Shown here: piece by piece, positions 7,958-17,476 of the stretch
How the letters are laid out: each line of letters starts with the position of its first letter
Numbering within the stretch: position 1 is the first letter of the stretch
DNA from: Streptomyces sp. ICC1
GTDB taxonomy: Bacteria; Actinomycetota; Actinomycetes; Streptomycetales; Streptomycetaceae
Direction: 5' to 3'
DNA: 64,000 bases
NCBI RefSeq assembly: GCF_003287935.1
Contig: NZ_CP030287.1
Span: forward strand, 2,756,267-2,820,266
Position numbers and translations under genes: made by a program
Notes under the pieces: model-generated
What the model saw: only the letters and a program-made list of their open reading frames with translations
Databases searched by the model: none
What the model was told of the DNA's origin: nothing

Positions 7958-10558
7958 GTGCCTGGCACGAATCTGACCCGTGAAGAGGCTCAGCAGCGCG
8001 CAAAGCTGCTCAGTGTCGACTCGTACGAGATCGAGCTCGATCTCAGCGGAGCGCAGGAGGGCGGCACGTACCCCTCCGTGACCACCGTGCGCTTCCAGTC
8101 CGCCGAGGCAGGCGCCGAGACCTTCATCGACCTGGTCGCGCCGGCCGTGCACGAGGTCGTCCTCAACGGCAAGGCCCTGGACGTGGCCGCGGTCTTCCGG
8201 GACTCCCGGATCGCGCTCGCCCACCTCGCCGCCGGGGCCAACGAGCTCCGCGTCGTCGCCGACTGCGCCTACACCAACACCGGTGAGGGCCTGCACCGCT
8301 TCGTCGACCCGGTCGACGAGCAGGCCTACCTGTACACCCAGTTCGAGGTTCCGGACGCGCGGCGGGTCTTCGCCAGCTTCGAGCAGCCCGACCTGAAGGC
8401 CGCGTTCCAGTTCACCGTGACGGCCCCCGCGGGCTGGACGGTCATCTCGAACTCCCCACGCGACATTCCGCAGGGGGCGGCGGCCTCCGCCGACAACGTC
8501 TGGCGCTTCGAGCCCACCCCGCGCATCTCCTCGTACATCACGGCCCTGATCGTCGGCCCGTACCACGCGGTGCACAGCTCCTACGAGGGCAAGGACGGAC
8601 AGTCCGTCCCGCTCGGCATCTACTGCCGGCCCTCGCTCGCCGAGTTCCTCGACGCCGACGCGATCTTCGACGTGACCCGGCAGGGCTTCGACTGGTTCCA
8701 GGAGAAGTTCGCCTACGACTACCCGTTCGCGAAGTACGACCAGCTCTTCGTGCCGGAGTTCAACGCGGGCGCGATGGAGAACGCGGGCGCGGTCACCATC
8801 CGCGACCAGTACGTCTTCCGCTCGAAGGTGACGGACGCGGCGTACGAGGTGCGCGCCGAGACGATCCTGCACGAGCTCGCGCACATGTGGTTCGGCGACC
8901 TGGTCACCATGGAGTGGTGGAACGACCTGTGGCTGAACGAGTCGTTCGCCACGTACACCTCGATCGCCTGCCAGGCCTACGCCGAGGGCTCGAAGTGGCC
9001 GCACGCGTGGACGACCTTCGCCAACTCCATGAAGACCTGGGCGTACCGGCAGGACCAGCTGCCGTCCACGCACCCGATCATGGCCGACATCCGTGACCTG
9101 GACGACGTCCTCGTCAACTTCGACGGCATCACGTACGCCAAGGGCGCCTCGGTGCTCAAGCAGCTCGTCGCCTACGTCGGCATGGACGCCTTCTTCAAGG
9201 GCGTGCAGGCGTACTTCAAGGCGCACGCGTACGGGAACACCCGCCTGTCCGACCTGCTGGGCGCGCTGGAGGAGACCTCCGGCCGCGACCTGACCACCTG
9301 GTCGAAGGCGTGGCTGGAGACGGCCGGCATCAACATCCTGCGCCCGGAGATCGAGACGGACGCGAACGGTGTCATCACCGCCTTCGCCGTCCGCCAGGAG
9401 GCCCCGGCGCTGCCGGCCGGCGCCAAGGGCGAGCCGGTGCTGCGTCCGCACCGCATCGCGGTCGGCCTGTACGACCTGGCCGACGGCAAGCTGGTGCGCA
9501 CCGACCGGATCGAGCTGGACATCGACGGCGGCCTGACGGCCGTACCGGAGCTCGTGGGCCGCACCCGCCCGGCCGTCGTGCTGCTCAACGACGACGATCT
9601 GTCGTACGCCAAGGTCCGCCTGGACGAGGTGTCGCTGGAGAACGTCACCGCGCACCTGGGCGACTTCACCGAGTCGCTGCCGCGCGCGCTGTGCTGGGCC
9701 TCGGCCTGGGACATGACCCGCGACGGCGAGCTGGCCACCCGCGACTACCTCGCCCTCGTCCTGTCGGGCATCGGCAAGGAGTCGGACATCGGCGTCGTCC
9801 AGTCGCTGCACCGCCAGGTGAAGCTGGCGGTCGACCTGTACGCCGACCCGGCGTGGCGGGAGCAGGGGCTGGCCGTCTGGACGGAGGCCACGCTGGAGCA
9901 CCTGCGCGCGGCCGCTCCGGGCAGCGACCACCAGCTGGCCTGGGCCCGCGCCTTCGCGGCGACGGCCCGCACCGAGGAGCAGCTGACCTACCTGTCGGCG
10001 CTGCTGGACGGCTCGGCGGAGGTCAAGGGCCTGGCCGTCGACACCGAGCTGCGGTGGGCGTTCCTCGAGCGCCTGGTCGCCACGGGCACCGCCGACGAGC
10101 CGGCCGTCGCGGCCGAGCTGGAGCGGGACAAGACGGCGGCGGGCGAGCGCCACGCGGCGACCGCCCGGGCGGCGCGTCCGACGGCGGAGGCCAAGGCCGA
10201 GGCGTGGGCCTCGGTCGTCGAGGGCGACTCGCTCCCGAACGCGGTGCAGGAGGCGGTGATCGGCGGCTTCGTCCAGACCGACCAGCGCGAGCTCCTCGCC
10301 CCGTACACGGAGAAGTACTTCTCGGCGGTCAAGGAGGTCTGGGAGACCCGCAGCCACGAGATCGCCCAGCAGATCGCGGTGGGGCTCTACCCGTCCCTCC
10401 AGGTCTCCCCGGAGACCCTCGCGGCGACGGACGCCTGGCTGGCCTCGGCCGAGCCGAACGCGGCCCTGCGCCGCCTGGTCTCGGAGTCCCGCGCGGGCGT
10501 CGAGCGCGCGCTGACCGCCCAGGCGGCCGACGCGGCTGCCGCTGCCGCTCGGGTCTGA
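7958..10558 (+). CDS. pepN: Aminopeptidase N (M1 family zinc metallopeptidase)
   Basis: Removes N-terminal residues from peptides in the cytosol during protein turnover. The 866-aa product has the exopeptidase motif GAMEN (about residue 270, in FNAGAMENAGAVT), the zinc site HELAHMWFGDLVTMEWWNDL (about 304) and the third ligand Glu in WLNESFA (about 327). The long C-terminal helical ERAP1-like domain is complete. GTG 7958 is chosen because GAAGGAGA stands 7 bases upstream; an ATG at 7922 in the same frame has no family similarity after it. Peptides from the nearby secreted protease could be substrates, but this gene is a housekeeping one. Confidence 0.95.
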   Translation: MPGTNLTREEAQQRAKLLSVDSYEIELDLSGAQEGGTYPSVTTVRFQSAEAGAETFIDLVAPAVHEVVLNGKALDVAAVFRDSRIALAHLAAGANELRVVADCAYTNTGEGLHRFVDPVDEQAYLYTQFEVPDARRVFASFEQPDLKAAFQFTVTAPAGWTVISNSPRDIPQGAAASADNVWRFEPTPRISSYITALIVGPYHAVHSSYEGKDGQSVPLGIYCRPSLAEFLDADAIFDVTRQGFDWFQEKFAYDYPFAKYDQLFVPEFNAGAMENAGAVTIRDQYVFRSKVTDAAYEVRAETILHELAHMWFGDLVTMEWWNDLWLNESFATYTSIACQAYAEGSKWPHAWTTFANSMKTWAYRQDQLPSTHPIMADIRDLDDVLVNFDGITYAKGASVLKQLVAYVGMDAFFKGVQAYFKAHAYGNTRLSDLLGALEETSGRDLTTWSKAWLETAGINILRPEIETDANGVITAFAVRQEAPALPAGAKGEPVLRPHRIAVGLYDLADGKLVRTDRIELDIDGGLTAVPELVGRTRPAVVLLNDDDLSYAKVRLDEVSLENVTAHLGDFTESLPRALCWASAWDMTRDGELATRDYLALVLSGIGKESDIGVVQSLHRQVKLAVDLYADPAWREQGLAVWTEATLEHLRAAAPGSDHQLAWARAFAATARTEEQLTYLSALLDGSAEVKGLAVDTELRWAFLERLVATGTADEPAVAAELERDKTAAGERHAATARAARPTAEAKAEAWASVVEGDSLPNAVQEAVIGGFVQTDQRELLAPYTEKYFSAVKEVWETRSHEIAQQIAVGLYPSLQVSPETLAATDAWLASAEPNAALRRLVSESRAGVERALTAQAADAAAAAARV

Positions 10559-10563
10559 GGGCC

Positions 10564-10669
10564 CCCGGGCTCTGCCCGCACCCGTGGGAGCGCGGTCGTC
10601 CCGCGGGTGCGGCGCCGCTGCCGGGAGCCGGCCCCCGGACCCCCGCGCCTCACACGCCGGCGAGGCTGA
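10564..10669. repeat. REP-like intergenic repeat, copy 1
   Basis: Begins CCCGGGCTCTGCCCG and ends CGCGCCTCACACGCCGGCG followed by AGGCTGA. The same two end segments recur at 57677-57746 in the same order. This is the kind of short G+C-rich intergenic repeat that is scattered in Streptomyces genomes near gene 3' ends. Copy 1 carries about 45 extra bases with an internal GCACCCG/CGGGTGC hairpin. Confidence 0.6.
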
Positions 10670-10814
10670 TCGTGCCCCGCGGTGCTGGATTGCCCGGAGG
10701 GCATCTTCAGCCCGTCCGACGTGTGAGGACCGGGTCCGGGCGGGGCCCGGGGAACGGTGGAAGGGCGGGTAGGGGACGGCCCCGCGCAGCGGCCCCGCCG
10801 CCGCCCGCCCCCGC

Positions 10815-10838
10815 GGCTACGGCTACGGCTACGGCTAC
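10815..10838. repeat. Hexanucleotide repeat (GGCTAC)4
   Basis: Four perfect GGCTAC units. Read on the minus strand in the frame of the LysR remnant they spell CCG TAG repeatedly, so the first TAG met is the remnant's stop and further in-frame TAGs follow. Confidence 0.8.
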
Positions 10839-11452
10839 GGCCGGCCGTCGGCGATGGCGCGCAGGGCCGACAGGACGTGGGCCAGTGCCGGGGCGGCTTC
10901 CGAGCCGCTCCGCAGGGCCGCGATGACGTGTCGGGTGGGCCGGTCGCGGGACAGGACGCGGACGGCTACGCCCGAGGCGCGGCTCGCCACCATCCGGGGG
11001 ACCAGGGCCACGCCCATGCCCGCCTCCACCATGGCCAGGATCGCGGTCCACCCGGACGCCGAGTGCGCCTGTTCGGGTACGAACCCGGCCGCCTCGCAGG
11101 CGGTGCGGGTGATCTCCGACCAGGGCCCGGAGCCGCCGTAGATCCACGGGTCTCCCGACAGGTCCACGAGCCGCAGCTCCGCCGCGCCCGCCAGCGGGTG
11201 GTCCGGGGGCAGGGCCACGTCGAGGGGGTCCTCCAGCAGGGTCGTCCGGGTGAAGCGGGCGTCCCGGGCCGTCGGTGCGTGGGCCGCGAGGGACAGCGCC
11301 AGGTCGACGACCCCGGCGGACAGCAGCTCGTAGGACTCGGCCGCCTCGGTCTCCCGTACGCGGACCTCCACCGCGGGGTGCGAGAGCCGCAGGGCGGCCA
11401 CCGCGGGGACCACCAGCACCGGCACGGCGGTGGAGAAGGCCCCGATCCGCAC
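10835..11452 (-). pseudogene. LysR-family regulator lacking its DNA-binding half
   Basis: Only the C-terminal effector-binding domain is left (about 205 aa), starting in the usual linker-to-domain transition GEVRIGAFSTAV and running through HPAVEVRVRETE, LPPDHPLAG and AMVEAGMGVALVP, all characteristic of LysR regulators. The roughly 90-residue winged-helix N-terminus is absent: upstream of 11452 the frame runs into low-complexity Gly/Arg codons with no helix-turn-helix. The nominal start (GTG 11452) is inside the old gene. The junction next to another gene's tail (11470-11770) suggests that one deletion removed the 5' ends of both. A product could not bind DNA as a normal LysR protein does. 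Confidence 0.75.
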
Positions 11453-11469
11453 CTCCCCCCCCTCCCGGC

Positions 11470-11770
11470 CCCCGCCCCCACCCGGCTGGAACCCCAGAGC
11501 CGCGACGTCGCGCCCCGCGCCTTCCCGCCCGTCTCCATCCCCGCGCTCTACCTCGACGACCGTCAGGCCCGCCAGGAACGCGACCGAACGGCCGCCCTCG
11601 ACAGCGCCGACTCGCTGTGGAGCGGCATCCTCGGCGCGCTCCGCGGCTCCGCGGACCCGTCCACGTCGTCCGCCGCCCGCTCCGCCACCCGTACCGCGTC
11701 CTCGCTCATCCCCCGATCATCGCCGACCGGGGGAGGGGGAAGCGCACCCCATTTCCCCGGGACGGCTTAG
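11470..11770 (+). pseudogene. Possible 3' remnant of an unidentified plus-strand gene
   Basis: This frame reads like real protein, with no start codon or ribosome binding site: RAFPPVSIPALYLDDRQARQ, then ERDRTAALDSADSLWSGILG, before turning Ser/Arg-rich. It abuts the headless LysR gene, and both are cut at the same place. I do not recognise the parent family. It may end at TAG 11770 or earlier by frameshift. Alternative: non-coding sequence with chance coding character. Confidence 0.35.
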
Positions 11771-11826
11771 CATGGCGACGTATCGTCCGGTACCCCCCGC
11801 GGACTGGAACGGAAGGCTTTCCCCGC

Positions 11827-12762
11827 GTGAACACATCCCCTCAGGCGGAGCGCCCCGCCAGGCTCGCCGTCGGTGTCGTCGGAGCCGGCCGGGTCGGCCC
11901 CGCGCTGGCCCGCGCCCTCCAGCAGACCGGGCACCGCCCCGTCGCCGTGTCGGGCGTCTCCGACGCCTCGCGCCGCCGCGCCGAGCGGATGCTGCCCGAC
12001 GTGCCGGTCGTGGCGCCCGCGCAGGTCCTCCAGGCCGCCGACCTCGTCCTGCTCACCGTCCCCGACGACGCCCTGCCGACCCTGGTGCAGGGACTCGCCG
12101 AGACCGGCGCGGTCCGCCCCGGCCAGCTCCTCGTGCACACCTCCGGGCGGTACGGGGTCGCCGTGCTGGACCCGGCCCGCCGCGCGGGCGCCCTCCCGCT
12201 GGCCCTGCACCCCGCGATGACCTTCACCGGCACCGAGGTCGACGTCCAGCGCCTCGCCGGCTGCTCCTTCGGGGTGACCGCCCCCGACGAGCTGCGGCTC
12301 GCCGCCGAGGCCCTGGTCATCGAGATGGGCGGGGAGCCCGAGTGGATCGCCGAGGCGAACCGCCCGCTCTACCACGCGGCCCTCGCCCTCGGCGCGAACC
12401 ACCTGGTCACCCTGGTGGCCCAGTCCATGGAGCTGCTGAGCAAGGCCGGCGTCGAGCACCCCGCCCGGATGCTCGGCCCGCTCCTCGGCGCGGCCCTCGA
12501 CAACGCCCTGCGCTCCGGTGACGCCGCCCTGACCGGCCCGGTGGCCCGCGGTGACGCCGGCACCGTGGCCGCGCACGTCTCCGAACTGCGCAAGCACGCC
12601 CCGGGCACCGTCGCCGGCTACCTCGCGATGGCCCGTTCCACCGCCGACCGGGCCCTCGCGCACGGCCTGCTCAAGCCCGAACTCGCCGAGGACCTGCTCG
12701 GCGTGCTCGCCGACGGCGCGGCCGGATTCGACGCCCACGACCCCGAAGGCGGCGACCGGTGA
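11827..12762 (+). CDS. Rossmann-like DUF2520 protein, candidate ketopantoate reductase
   Basis: A 311-aa protein with an N-terminal NADP-binding motif [20 protein letters not shown] and a C-terminal helical DUF2520 domain ([20 protein letters not shown] is the clear signature). The fold resembles ketopantoate reductases and F420-dependent NADP reductases. Its stop overlaps the start of panC by four bases (GTGA), and it heads the pantothenate/NAD operon. Members of this family have been proposed as alternative ketopantoate reductases (PanG type). That reaction, making D-pantoate for PanC, is the obvious inferred role, but the sequence does not prove it. The GTG start lies 13-16 bases after GGAAGG. 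Confidence 0.8.
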   Translation: MNTSPQAERPARLAVGVVGAGRVGPALARALQQTGHRPVAVSGVSDASRRRAERMLPDVPVVAPAQVLQAADLVLLTVPDDALPTLVQGLAETGAVRPGQLLVHTSGRYGVAVLDPARRAGALPLALHPAMTFTGTEVDVQRLAGCSFGVTAPDELRLAAEALVIEMGGEPEWIAEANRPLYHAALALGANHLVTLVAQSMELLSKAGVEHPARMLGPLLGAALDNALRSGDAALTGPVARGDAGTVAAHVSELRKHAPGTVAGYLAMARSTADRALAHGLLKPELAEDLLGVLADGAAGFDAHDPEGGDR

Positions 12763-13781
12763 TCCTCCTCGACACCGCCGAGCAGCTCCACCGGCTCCCC
12801 CGGGACGGCACGACCTCGGCCCCGGGCGCCGACAGCGGCCGCCGCGCCGTCGTCATGACCATGGGCGCCCTCCACGACGGCCACGCCACCCTGGTCCGCA
12901 CCGCCCGCGCGCAGGTCGGCCCCGCCGGCCAGGTCGTGGTCACGGTCTTCGTCAACCCCCTCCAGTTCGGGGCCAACGAGGACCTCGACCGCTACCCCCG
13001 CACCCTCGACGCAGACCTGGCCCTCGCCGAAGCGGCCGGCGCCGACGCCGTCTTCGCCCCCGCCGTCGACGAGGTGTACCCCGGCGGCGACCCCCAGGTC
13101 CGGATCAGCGCCGGACCGATGGGCGGCCGCCTCGAAGGCGCCACCCGCCCGGGCCACTTCGACGGCATGCTGACCGTCGTCGCCAAGCTGCTCCACCTCA
13201 CCCGCCCCGACCTGGCCTTCTTCGGCCAGAAGGACGCGCAGCAACTGGCTCTGATCCGGCGGATGGTGACCGACCTCAACTTCCCCGTGGAGGTGTGGGG
13301 CGTACCGACCGTCCGCGAGGAGGACGGGCTCGCGCTGTCCTCCCGCAACCGCTACCTCTCCGCCAAGGAGCGCGGCACCGCCCTCGCCCTGTCCCGCGCC
13401 CTGTTCGCCGGCCGCGACCGGCTCGCCGCCCAGGCCGCGCTGCGCGACCGCGCCGAGGCCCAGTCGCCCCCCGCCGGCGACGAGCGGGCCACCGGCCTGG
13501 CCCGGCTCGGCGAGATCCGCGCCTCCGCCGACGCCCACGCCGTCGCGGCGGCGGGCGCCGGCCTGCCGGAGGCCGTACGGGCCGCCGCCCGGCACGTCCT
13601 CCACGAGGCGGGCCGGCACGACCCGCCCCTCGTACTGGACTACCTGGCGCTGGTCGACCCCCAGGACTTCACCGAGGCCGGCCCCGGCTTCACCGGTCAG
13701 GCCGTGCTGGCCGTCGCCGCGAAGGTGGGCGCGACCCGGCTGATCGACAACATCCCATTGGAGTTCGGAGCACACGCGTGA
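12759..13781 (+). CDS. panC: Pantoate--beta-alanine ligase (pantothenate synthetase)
   Basis: Joins D-pantoate and beta-alanine with ATP to make pantothenate, the coenzyme A precursor. The 340-aa protein has the nucleotidyltransferase motif [10 protein letters not shown] (about residue 29), VFVNPLQFG, and [20 protein letters not shown] with the KMSKS-like region SSRNRYLS. It is about 55 residues longer than usual; the extra part lies near residues 225-270 (Ala/Arg/Asp-rich) before the conserved DYLALVDP. The start overlaps the DUF2520 stop and the end overlaps the nadB start, both GTGA, so translation is coupled. Confidence 0.95.
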   Translation: MILLDTAEQLHRLPRDGTTSAPGADSGRRAVVMTMGALHDGHATLVRTARAQVGPAGQVVVTVFVNPLQFGANEDLDRYPRTLDADLALAEAAGADAVFAPAVDEVYPGGDPQVRISAGPMGGRLEGATRPGHFDGMLTVVAKLLHLTRPDLAFFGQKDAQQLALIRRMVTDLNFPVEVWGVPTVREEDGLALSSRNRYLSAKERGTALALSRALFAGRDRLAAQAALRDRAEAQSPPAGDERATGLARLGEIRASADAHAVAAAGAGLPEAVRAAARHVLHEAGRHDPPLVLDYLALVDPQDFTEAGPGFTGQAVLAVAAKVGATRLIDNIPLEFGAHA

Positions 13782-15526
13782 GTACCCCAGGCAGAGGCCC
13801 CGCGACAGCGGGCACCAGCACCGGCATACGGCTGCACGCCCCGGCCCCCGGCTGGTCCGTCGACGCCGACGTCGTGGTCGTCGGGTCCGGAGTCGCGGGC
13901 CTGACCGCCGCGCTGCGCTGCGCCGCCGCGGGCCGCCGCACCGTCGTGGTCACCAAGGCCCGGCTCGACGACGGCTCCACCCGCTGGGCCCAGGGCGGCA
14001 TCGCCGCCGCCCTCGGCGACGGGGACACCCCCGAGCAGCACCTCGAAGACACCCTCGTCGCCGGCGCCGGCCTGTGCGACGAGGCCGCCGTCCGGCTCCT
14101 GGTCACCGAGGGCCCGGACGCCGTGCGCCGGCTCATCGCCGAGGGCGCCGTCTTCGACACCTCCGCCGAGACCGGCGAGATCGAGCTGACCCGCGAGGGC
14201 GGCCACCACCGCCGCCGCATCGCGCACGCCGGCGGCGACGCCACCGGCGCCGAGATCTCCCGGGCACTCGTCGAAGCCGTCCAGGCGGCCGGCATCGAGA
14301 CCGTCGAGAACGCCCTGGTCCTGGACCTCCTCCTGGACGCGCGGGGGCGCACCGCGGGCGTCACGCTGCACGTCATGGGCGAGGGCCAGCACGACGGGGT
14401 CGGCGCCGTCCACGCGCCCGCCGTGATCCTGGCGACCGGCGGCATGGGCCAGGTCTTCTCCGCGACCACCAACCCGTCCGTCTCCACGGGCGACGGCGTG
14501 GCCCTCGCACTGCGCGCCGGCGCCGAGGTGTCCGACCTCGAATTCGTCCAGTTCCACCCCACCGTGCTCTTCCTCGGCGCCGACGCCGAGGGCCAGCAGC
14601 CCCTGGTGTCGGAGGCCGTCCGCGGCGAGGGCGCGTACCTCGTCGACGCCGACGGAGTCCGCTTCATGACCGGCCAGCACGAGCTCGCCGAGCTCGCGCC
14701 CCGCGACATCGTCGCCAAGGGCATCATGCGCCGCATGCAGGAGCAGGGCACCGAGCACATGTACCTGGACGCCCGGCACTTCGGCGCCCGGATGTGGGAG
14801 CAGCGCTTCCCGACCATCCTCGCCGCCTGTCGCTCCCACGGCATCGACCCGGTCACCGAGCCCATCCCCGTGGCCCCGGCCGCGCACTACGCCTCCGGCG
14901 GCGTACGCACCGACCTGCACGGCCGCACCACCGTCCCCGGCCTGTACGCGTGCGGCGAGGTCGCCTGCACCGGCGTGCACGGCGCGAACCGGCTGGCCTC
15001 CAACTCCCTGCTGGAGGGCCTGGTCTTCGCCGAGCGGATCGCCGACGAGATCATCGGGAACCCGCCCGCCGGCAACGGCCCCGGCATCCCCGTCCCGGCC
15101 ACCGGCCCCCTCCAGCCCGCCGAGGCGCGGTACGAGATCCAGCGCATCATGACCGACGGCGCGGGCGTGCTCCGCTCCGCCGCATCGCTGGCGACGGCCG
15201 CCGCCGCGCTCGAAGCGCTGTACGCGACGGCCCTGACCGAGCTGGAGACCCGGGGCAAGACGGCCGTCCCCGGCACCGAGACCTGGGAGGCCACCAACCT
15301 GCTGTGCGTGGCCCGGGTCCTGGTCGCCGCCGCCCAGCGGCGCGCGGAGACCCGCGGCTGCCACTGGCGCGAGGACCACCCCGACCGGGACGACGCCGCA
15401 TGGCGCCGCCACCTCGTCGTACGCCTGTCGGCGACCGAGCGGCGGGCCCTGGTCGTCACCTCCACCGACTCGGCGGACTTCCCGCCCGTACAGATCCCCC
15501 TGAGCACCGACAGCCTGGAGCGGTAA
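13778..15526 (+). CDS. nadB: L-aspartate oxidase
   Basis: FAD enzyme that oxidises L-aspartate to iminoaspartate, the first step of quinolinate and NAD synthesis. The 582-aa product has the FAD motif [20 protein letters not shown], the succinate dehydrogenase-like signature [25 protein letters not shown], and [20 protein letters not shown] with the active-site Arg region. GTG 13778 overlaps the panC stop. Quinolinate synthase NadA is not in this operon, as is usual in Streptomyces. Confidence 0.95.
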   Translation: MSTPGRGPATAGTSTGIRLHAPAPGWSVDADVVVVGSGVAGLTAALRCAAAGRRTVVVTKARLDDGSTRWAQGGIAAALGDGDTPEQHLEDTLVAGAGLCDEAAVRLLVTEGPDAVRRLIAEGAVFDTSAETGEIELTREGGHHRRRIAHAGGDATGAEISRALVEAVQAAGIETVENALVLDLLLDARGRTAGVTLHVMGEGQHDGVGAVHAPAVILATGGMGQVFSATTNPSVSTGDGVALALRAGAEVSDLEFVQFHPTVLFLGADAEGQQPLVSEAVRGEGAYLVDADGVRFMTGQHELAELAPRDIVAKGIMRRMQEQGTEHMYLDARHFGARMWEQRFPTILAACRSHGIDPVTEPIPVAPAAHYASGGVRTDLHGRTTVPGLYACGEVACTGVHGANRLASNSLLEGLVFAERIADEIIGNPPAGNGPGIPVPATGPLQPAEARYEIQRIMTDGAGVLRSAASLATAAAALEALYATALTELETRGKTAVPGTETWEATNLLCVARVLVAAAQRRAETRGCHWREDHPDRDDAAWRRHLVVRLSATERRALVVTSTDSADFPPVQIPLSTDSLER

Positions 15527-15528
15527 CC

Positions 15529-16551
15529 GTGAGCACGCACGAGCAGGAAACCCCCCACGAGCACGACCACACCCACGAGCACGAGGAGCTCCCCCTCCTC
15601 GGCCGGCCCGCCGGCGGCGACGGCGGCTGCGGCGACGACTGCGCCTGCGGCGAGGGCGAGGAGACCGGCCTCGACCCGGCACTGGCCCAACTGCTCGCCG
15701 ACGCGGGCCTGGACCCGGTCGAGGTCGAGGACATCGCGCACATGGCGATCTCCGAGGACCTCGACGGCGGGGTCGACGTGACCACCGTCGCCACCGTCCC
15801 CGAGGAAGCCGTCGCGACGGCCGACTTCACCGCGCGCGAGGCGGGCACGGTCGCCGGCCTGCGCGTCGCCGAGGCCGTCCTGTCCGTCGTGTGCACCGAG
15901 ACGTTCGAGGTGGAGCGGCACGTCGAGGACGGCGAGCGCGTCGAGCCCGGCCAGGTGCTGCTGTCGGTCCGGGCCCGCACCCGCGACCTGCTCACCGGCG
16001 AACGCAGCGCGCTCAACCTGCTCTGCCTGATGTCGGGCATCGCCACCGCGACCCGCGCGTGGGCCGACGAGCTGGAGGGCACCAAGGCCAAGGTCCGCGA
16101 CACCCGCAAGACCACCCCCGGCCTGCGCTGCCTGGAGAAGTACGCGGTCCGCTGCGGCGGCGGCGTCAACCACCGGATGTCCCTCTCGGACGCGGCGCTG
16201 GTCAAGGACAACCACGTGATCGCGGCGGGCGGGGTCCGCGAGGCCTTCAAGGCCGTGCGCGAGCAGTTCCCCGACCTGCCCGTCGAGGTCGAGGTGGACA
16301 CCCTCCAGCAGGTCCGCGAGGCCCTGGAGGCGGGCGCCGACCTGATCCTGCTCGACAACTTCACCCCGATCGAGACCGCGGAGGCGGTGGCGCTCGTGCA
16401 CGGCCGCGCGGTGCTGGAGTCCTCGGGCCGCCTCACCATGCACAACGCCCGCGCCTACGCCGAGACCGGCGTCGACTACCTCGCGGTCGGCGGCCTCACC
16501 CACTCCTCCCCGATCCTGGACATCGGCCTCGATCTGCGCGAGGCGGTGTAA
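15529..16551 (+). CDS. nadC: Nicotinate-nucleotide diphosphorylase (carboxylating) with His/Cys-rich N-terminus
   Basis: Converts quinolinate and PRPP to nicotinate mononucleotide. The core begins near residue 45 (DPALAQLLADAGLDPVEVED) and contains RDTRKTTPGLRCLEKYAVRC, GGGVNHRMSLSDAALVKDNH and DLILLDNFTP, all standard for the family. In front is an unusual 45-residue extension: a run of His-Glu-His-Asp residues (residues 3-20) and then CGDDCACGEGEE. That could bind zinc, nickel or other metals; it is not part of the catalytic fold. GTG 15529 follows the nadB stop by two bases. Confidence 0.95.
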   Translation: MSTHEQETPHEHDHTHEHEELPLLGRPAGGDGGCGDDCACGEGEETGLDPALAQLLADAGLDPVEVEDIAHMAISEDLDGGVDVTTVATVPEEAVATADFTAREAGTVAGLRVAEAVLSVVCTETFEVERHVEDGERVEPGQVLLSVRARTRDLLTGERSALNLLCLMSGIATATRAWADELEGTKAKVRDTRKTTPGLRCLEKYAVRCGGGVNHRMSLSDAALVKDNHVIAAGGVREAFKAVREQFPDLPVEVEVDTLQQVREALEAGADLILLDNFTPIETAEAVALVHGRAVLESSGRLTMHNARAYAETGVDYLAVGGLTHSSPILDIGLDLREAV

Positions 16552-16554
16552 CCG

Positions 16555-17364
16555 GTGCTCCTCACCATCGACGTGGGCAACACCCATACGGTCTTCGGCC
16601 TGTTCGACGGTGACGAGATCGTCGAGCACTGGCGCATCTCGACCGACCCGCGCCGCACGGCCGACGAGATGGCCGTGCTCATGCAGGGCCTGATGGGCAT
16701 GCACCCGATGCTCGGCAACGAGCTGGGAGACGGCATCCACGGCATCGCGATCTGCTCGACGGTGCCGGCGGTCCTGCACGAGCTGCGCGAGGTGACCCGC
16801 CGCTACTACGGCGACGTTCCGGCGGTGATCGTGGAGCCCGGGACCAAGACGGGCGTCCCGATCCTCATGGACAACCCGAAGGAGGTCGGCGCGGACCGCA
16901 TCGTCAACGCGGTCGCGGTGGTCGAGCTCTACGGCGGTCCGGCGATCGTCGTCGACCTCGGTACGGCCACCACCTTCGACGCCGTGTCCGCGAAGGGCGA
17001 GTACGTCGGCGGGGTGATCTCCCCGGGCATCGAGATCTCGATGGAGGCCCTCGGCGTACGGGGCGCCCAGCTCCGCAAGATCGAGCTGGCCCGCCCGCGC
17101 AACGTCATCGGCAAGTCCACCGTCGAGGCGATGCAGTCGGGCGTGGTCTACGGGTTCGCCGGCCAGGTCGACGGGATCGTGACCCGGATGGCCAAGGAGC
17201 TGGCCGGCCCGAACGGCGCCCCGGACGAGGTCCGCGTCATCGCCACGGGCGGCCTGGCCCCGATCGTCCTCGGCGAGGCCTCGGTGATCGACGACCACGA
17301 GCCCTGGCTCACCCTGGTCGGCCTGCGCCTGGTCTACGAGCGCAACGCCCCGACCTTCGACTGA
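16555..17364 (+). CDS. coaX: Type III pantothenate kinase
   Basis: Phosphorylates pantothenate, the first step of coenzyme A synthesis, and so uses the product of panC three genes upstream. The 269-aa protein has the ASKHA-fold signatures of CoaX: MLLTIDVGNTHTVFGLF at the start, VGADRIVNAVA (about residue 105), and VVDLGTATTFDAVS with the key Asp. It follows the nadC stop by three bases, making the operon DUF2520-panC-nadB-nadC-coaX a joint CoA/NAD unit. A short G+C hairpin (GCCCCC/GGGGGC, about 17378-17393) follows. Confidence 0.95.
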   Translation: MLLTIDVGNTHTVFGLFDGDEIVEHWRISTDPRRTADEMAVLMQGLMGMHPMLGNELGDGIHGIAICSTVPAVLHELREVTRRYYGDVPAVIVEPGTKTGVPILMDNPKEVGADRIVNAVAVVELYGGPAIVVDLGTATTFDAVSAKGEYVGGVISPGIEISMEALGVRGAQLRKIELARPRNVIGKSTVEAMQSGVVYGFAGQVDGIVTRMAKELAGPNGAPDEVRVIATGGLAPIVLGEASVIDDHEPWLTLVGLRLVYERNAPTFD

Positions 17365-17476
17365 CGCGCCGGCCCCCGCCCCCGGGTGGGGGCCCGGGCC
17401 CGTGCCCGTGCGCCCGCGGCCGGGGTTGACCGGGCCGGCCGGGCGGCGGGTCCACGACGAGCACAGGACGGCCGAA

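Noticed and set aside
17378..17393. Terminator after coaX
   Set aside because: GCCCCC/GGGGGC can pair, but the tract is a homogeneous G/C run with many alternative pairings and no following T-run; support is too weak for a separate feature.
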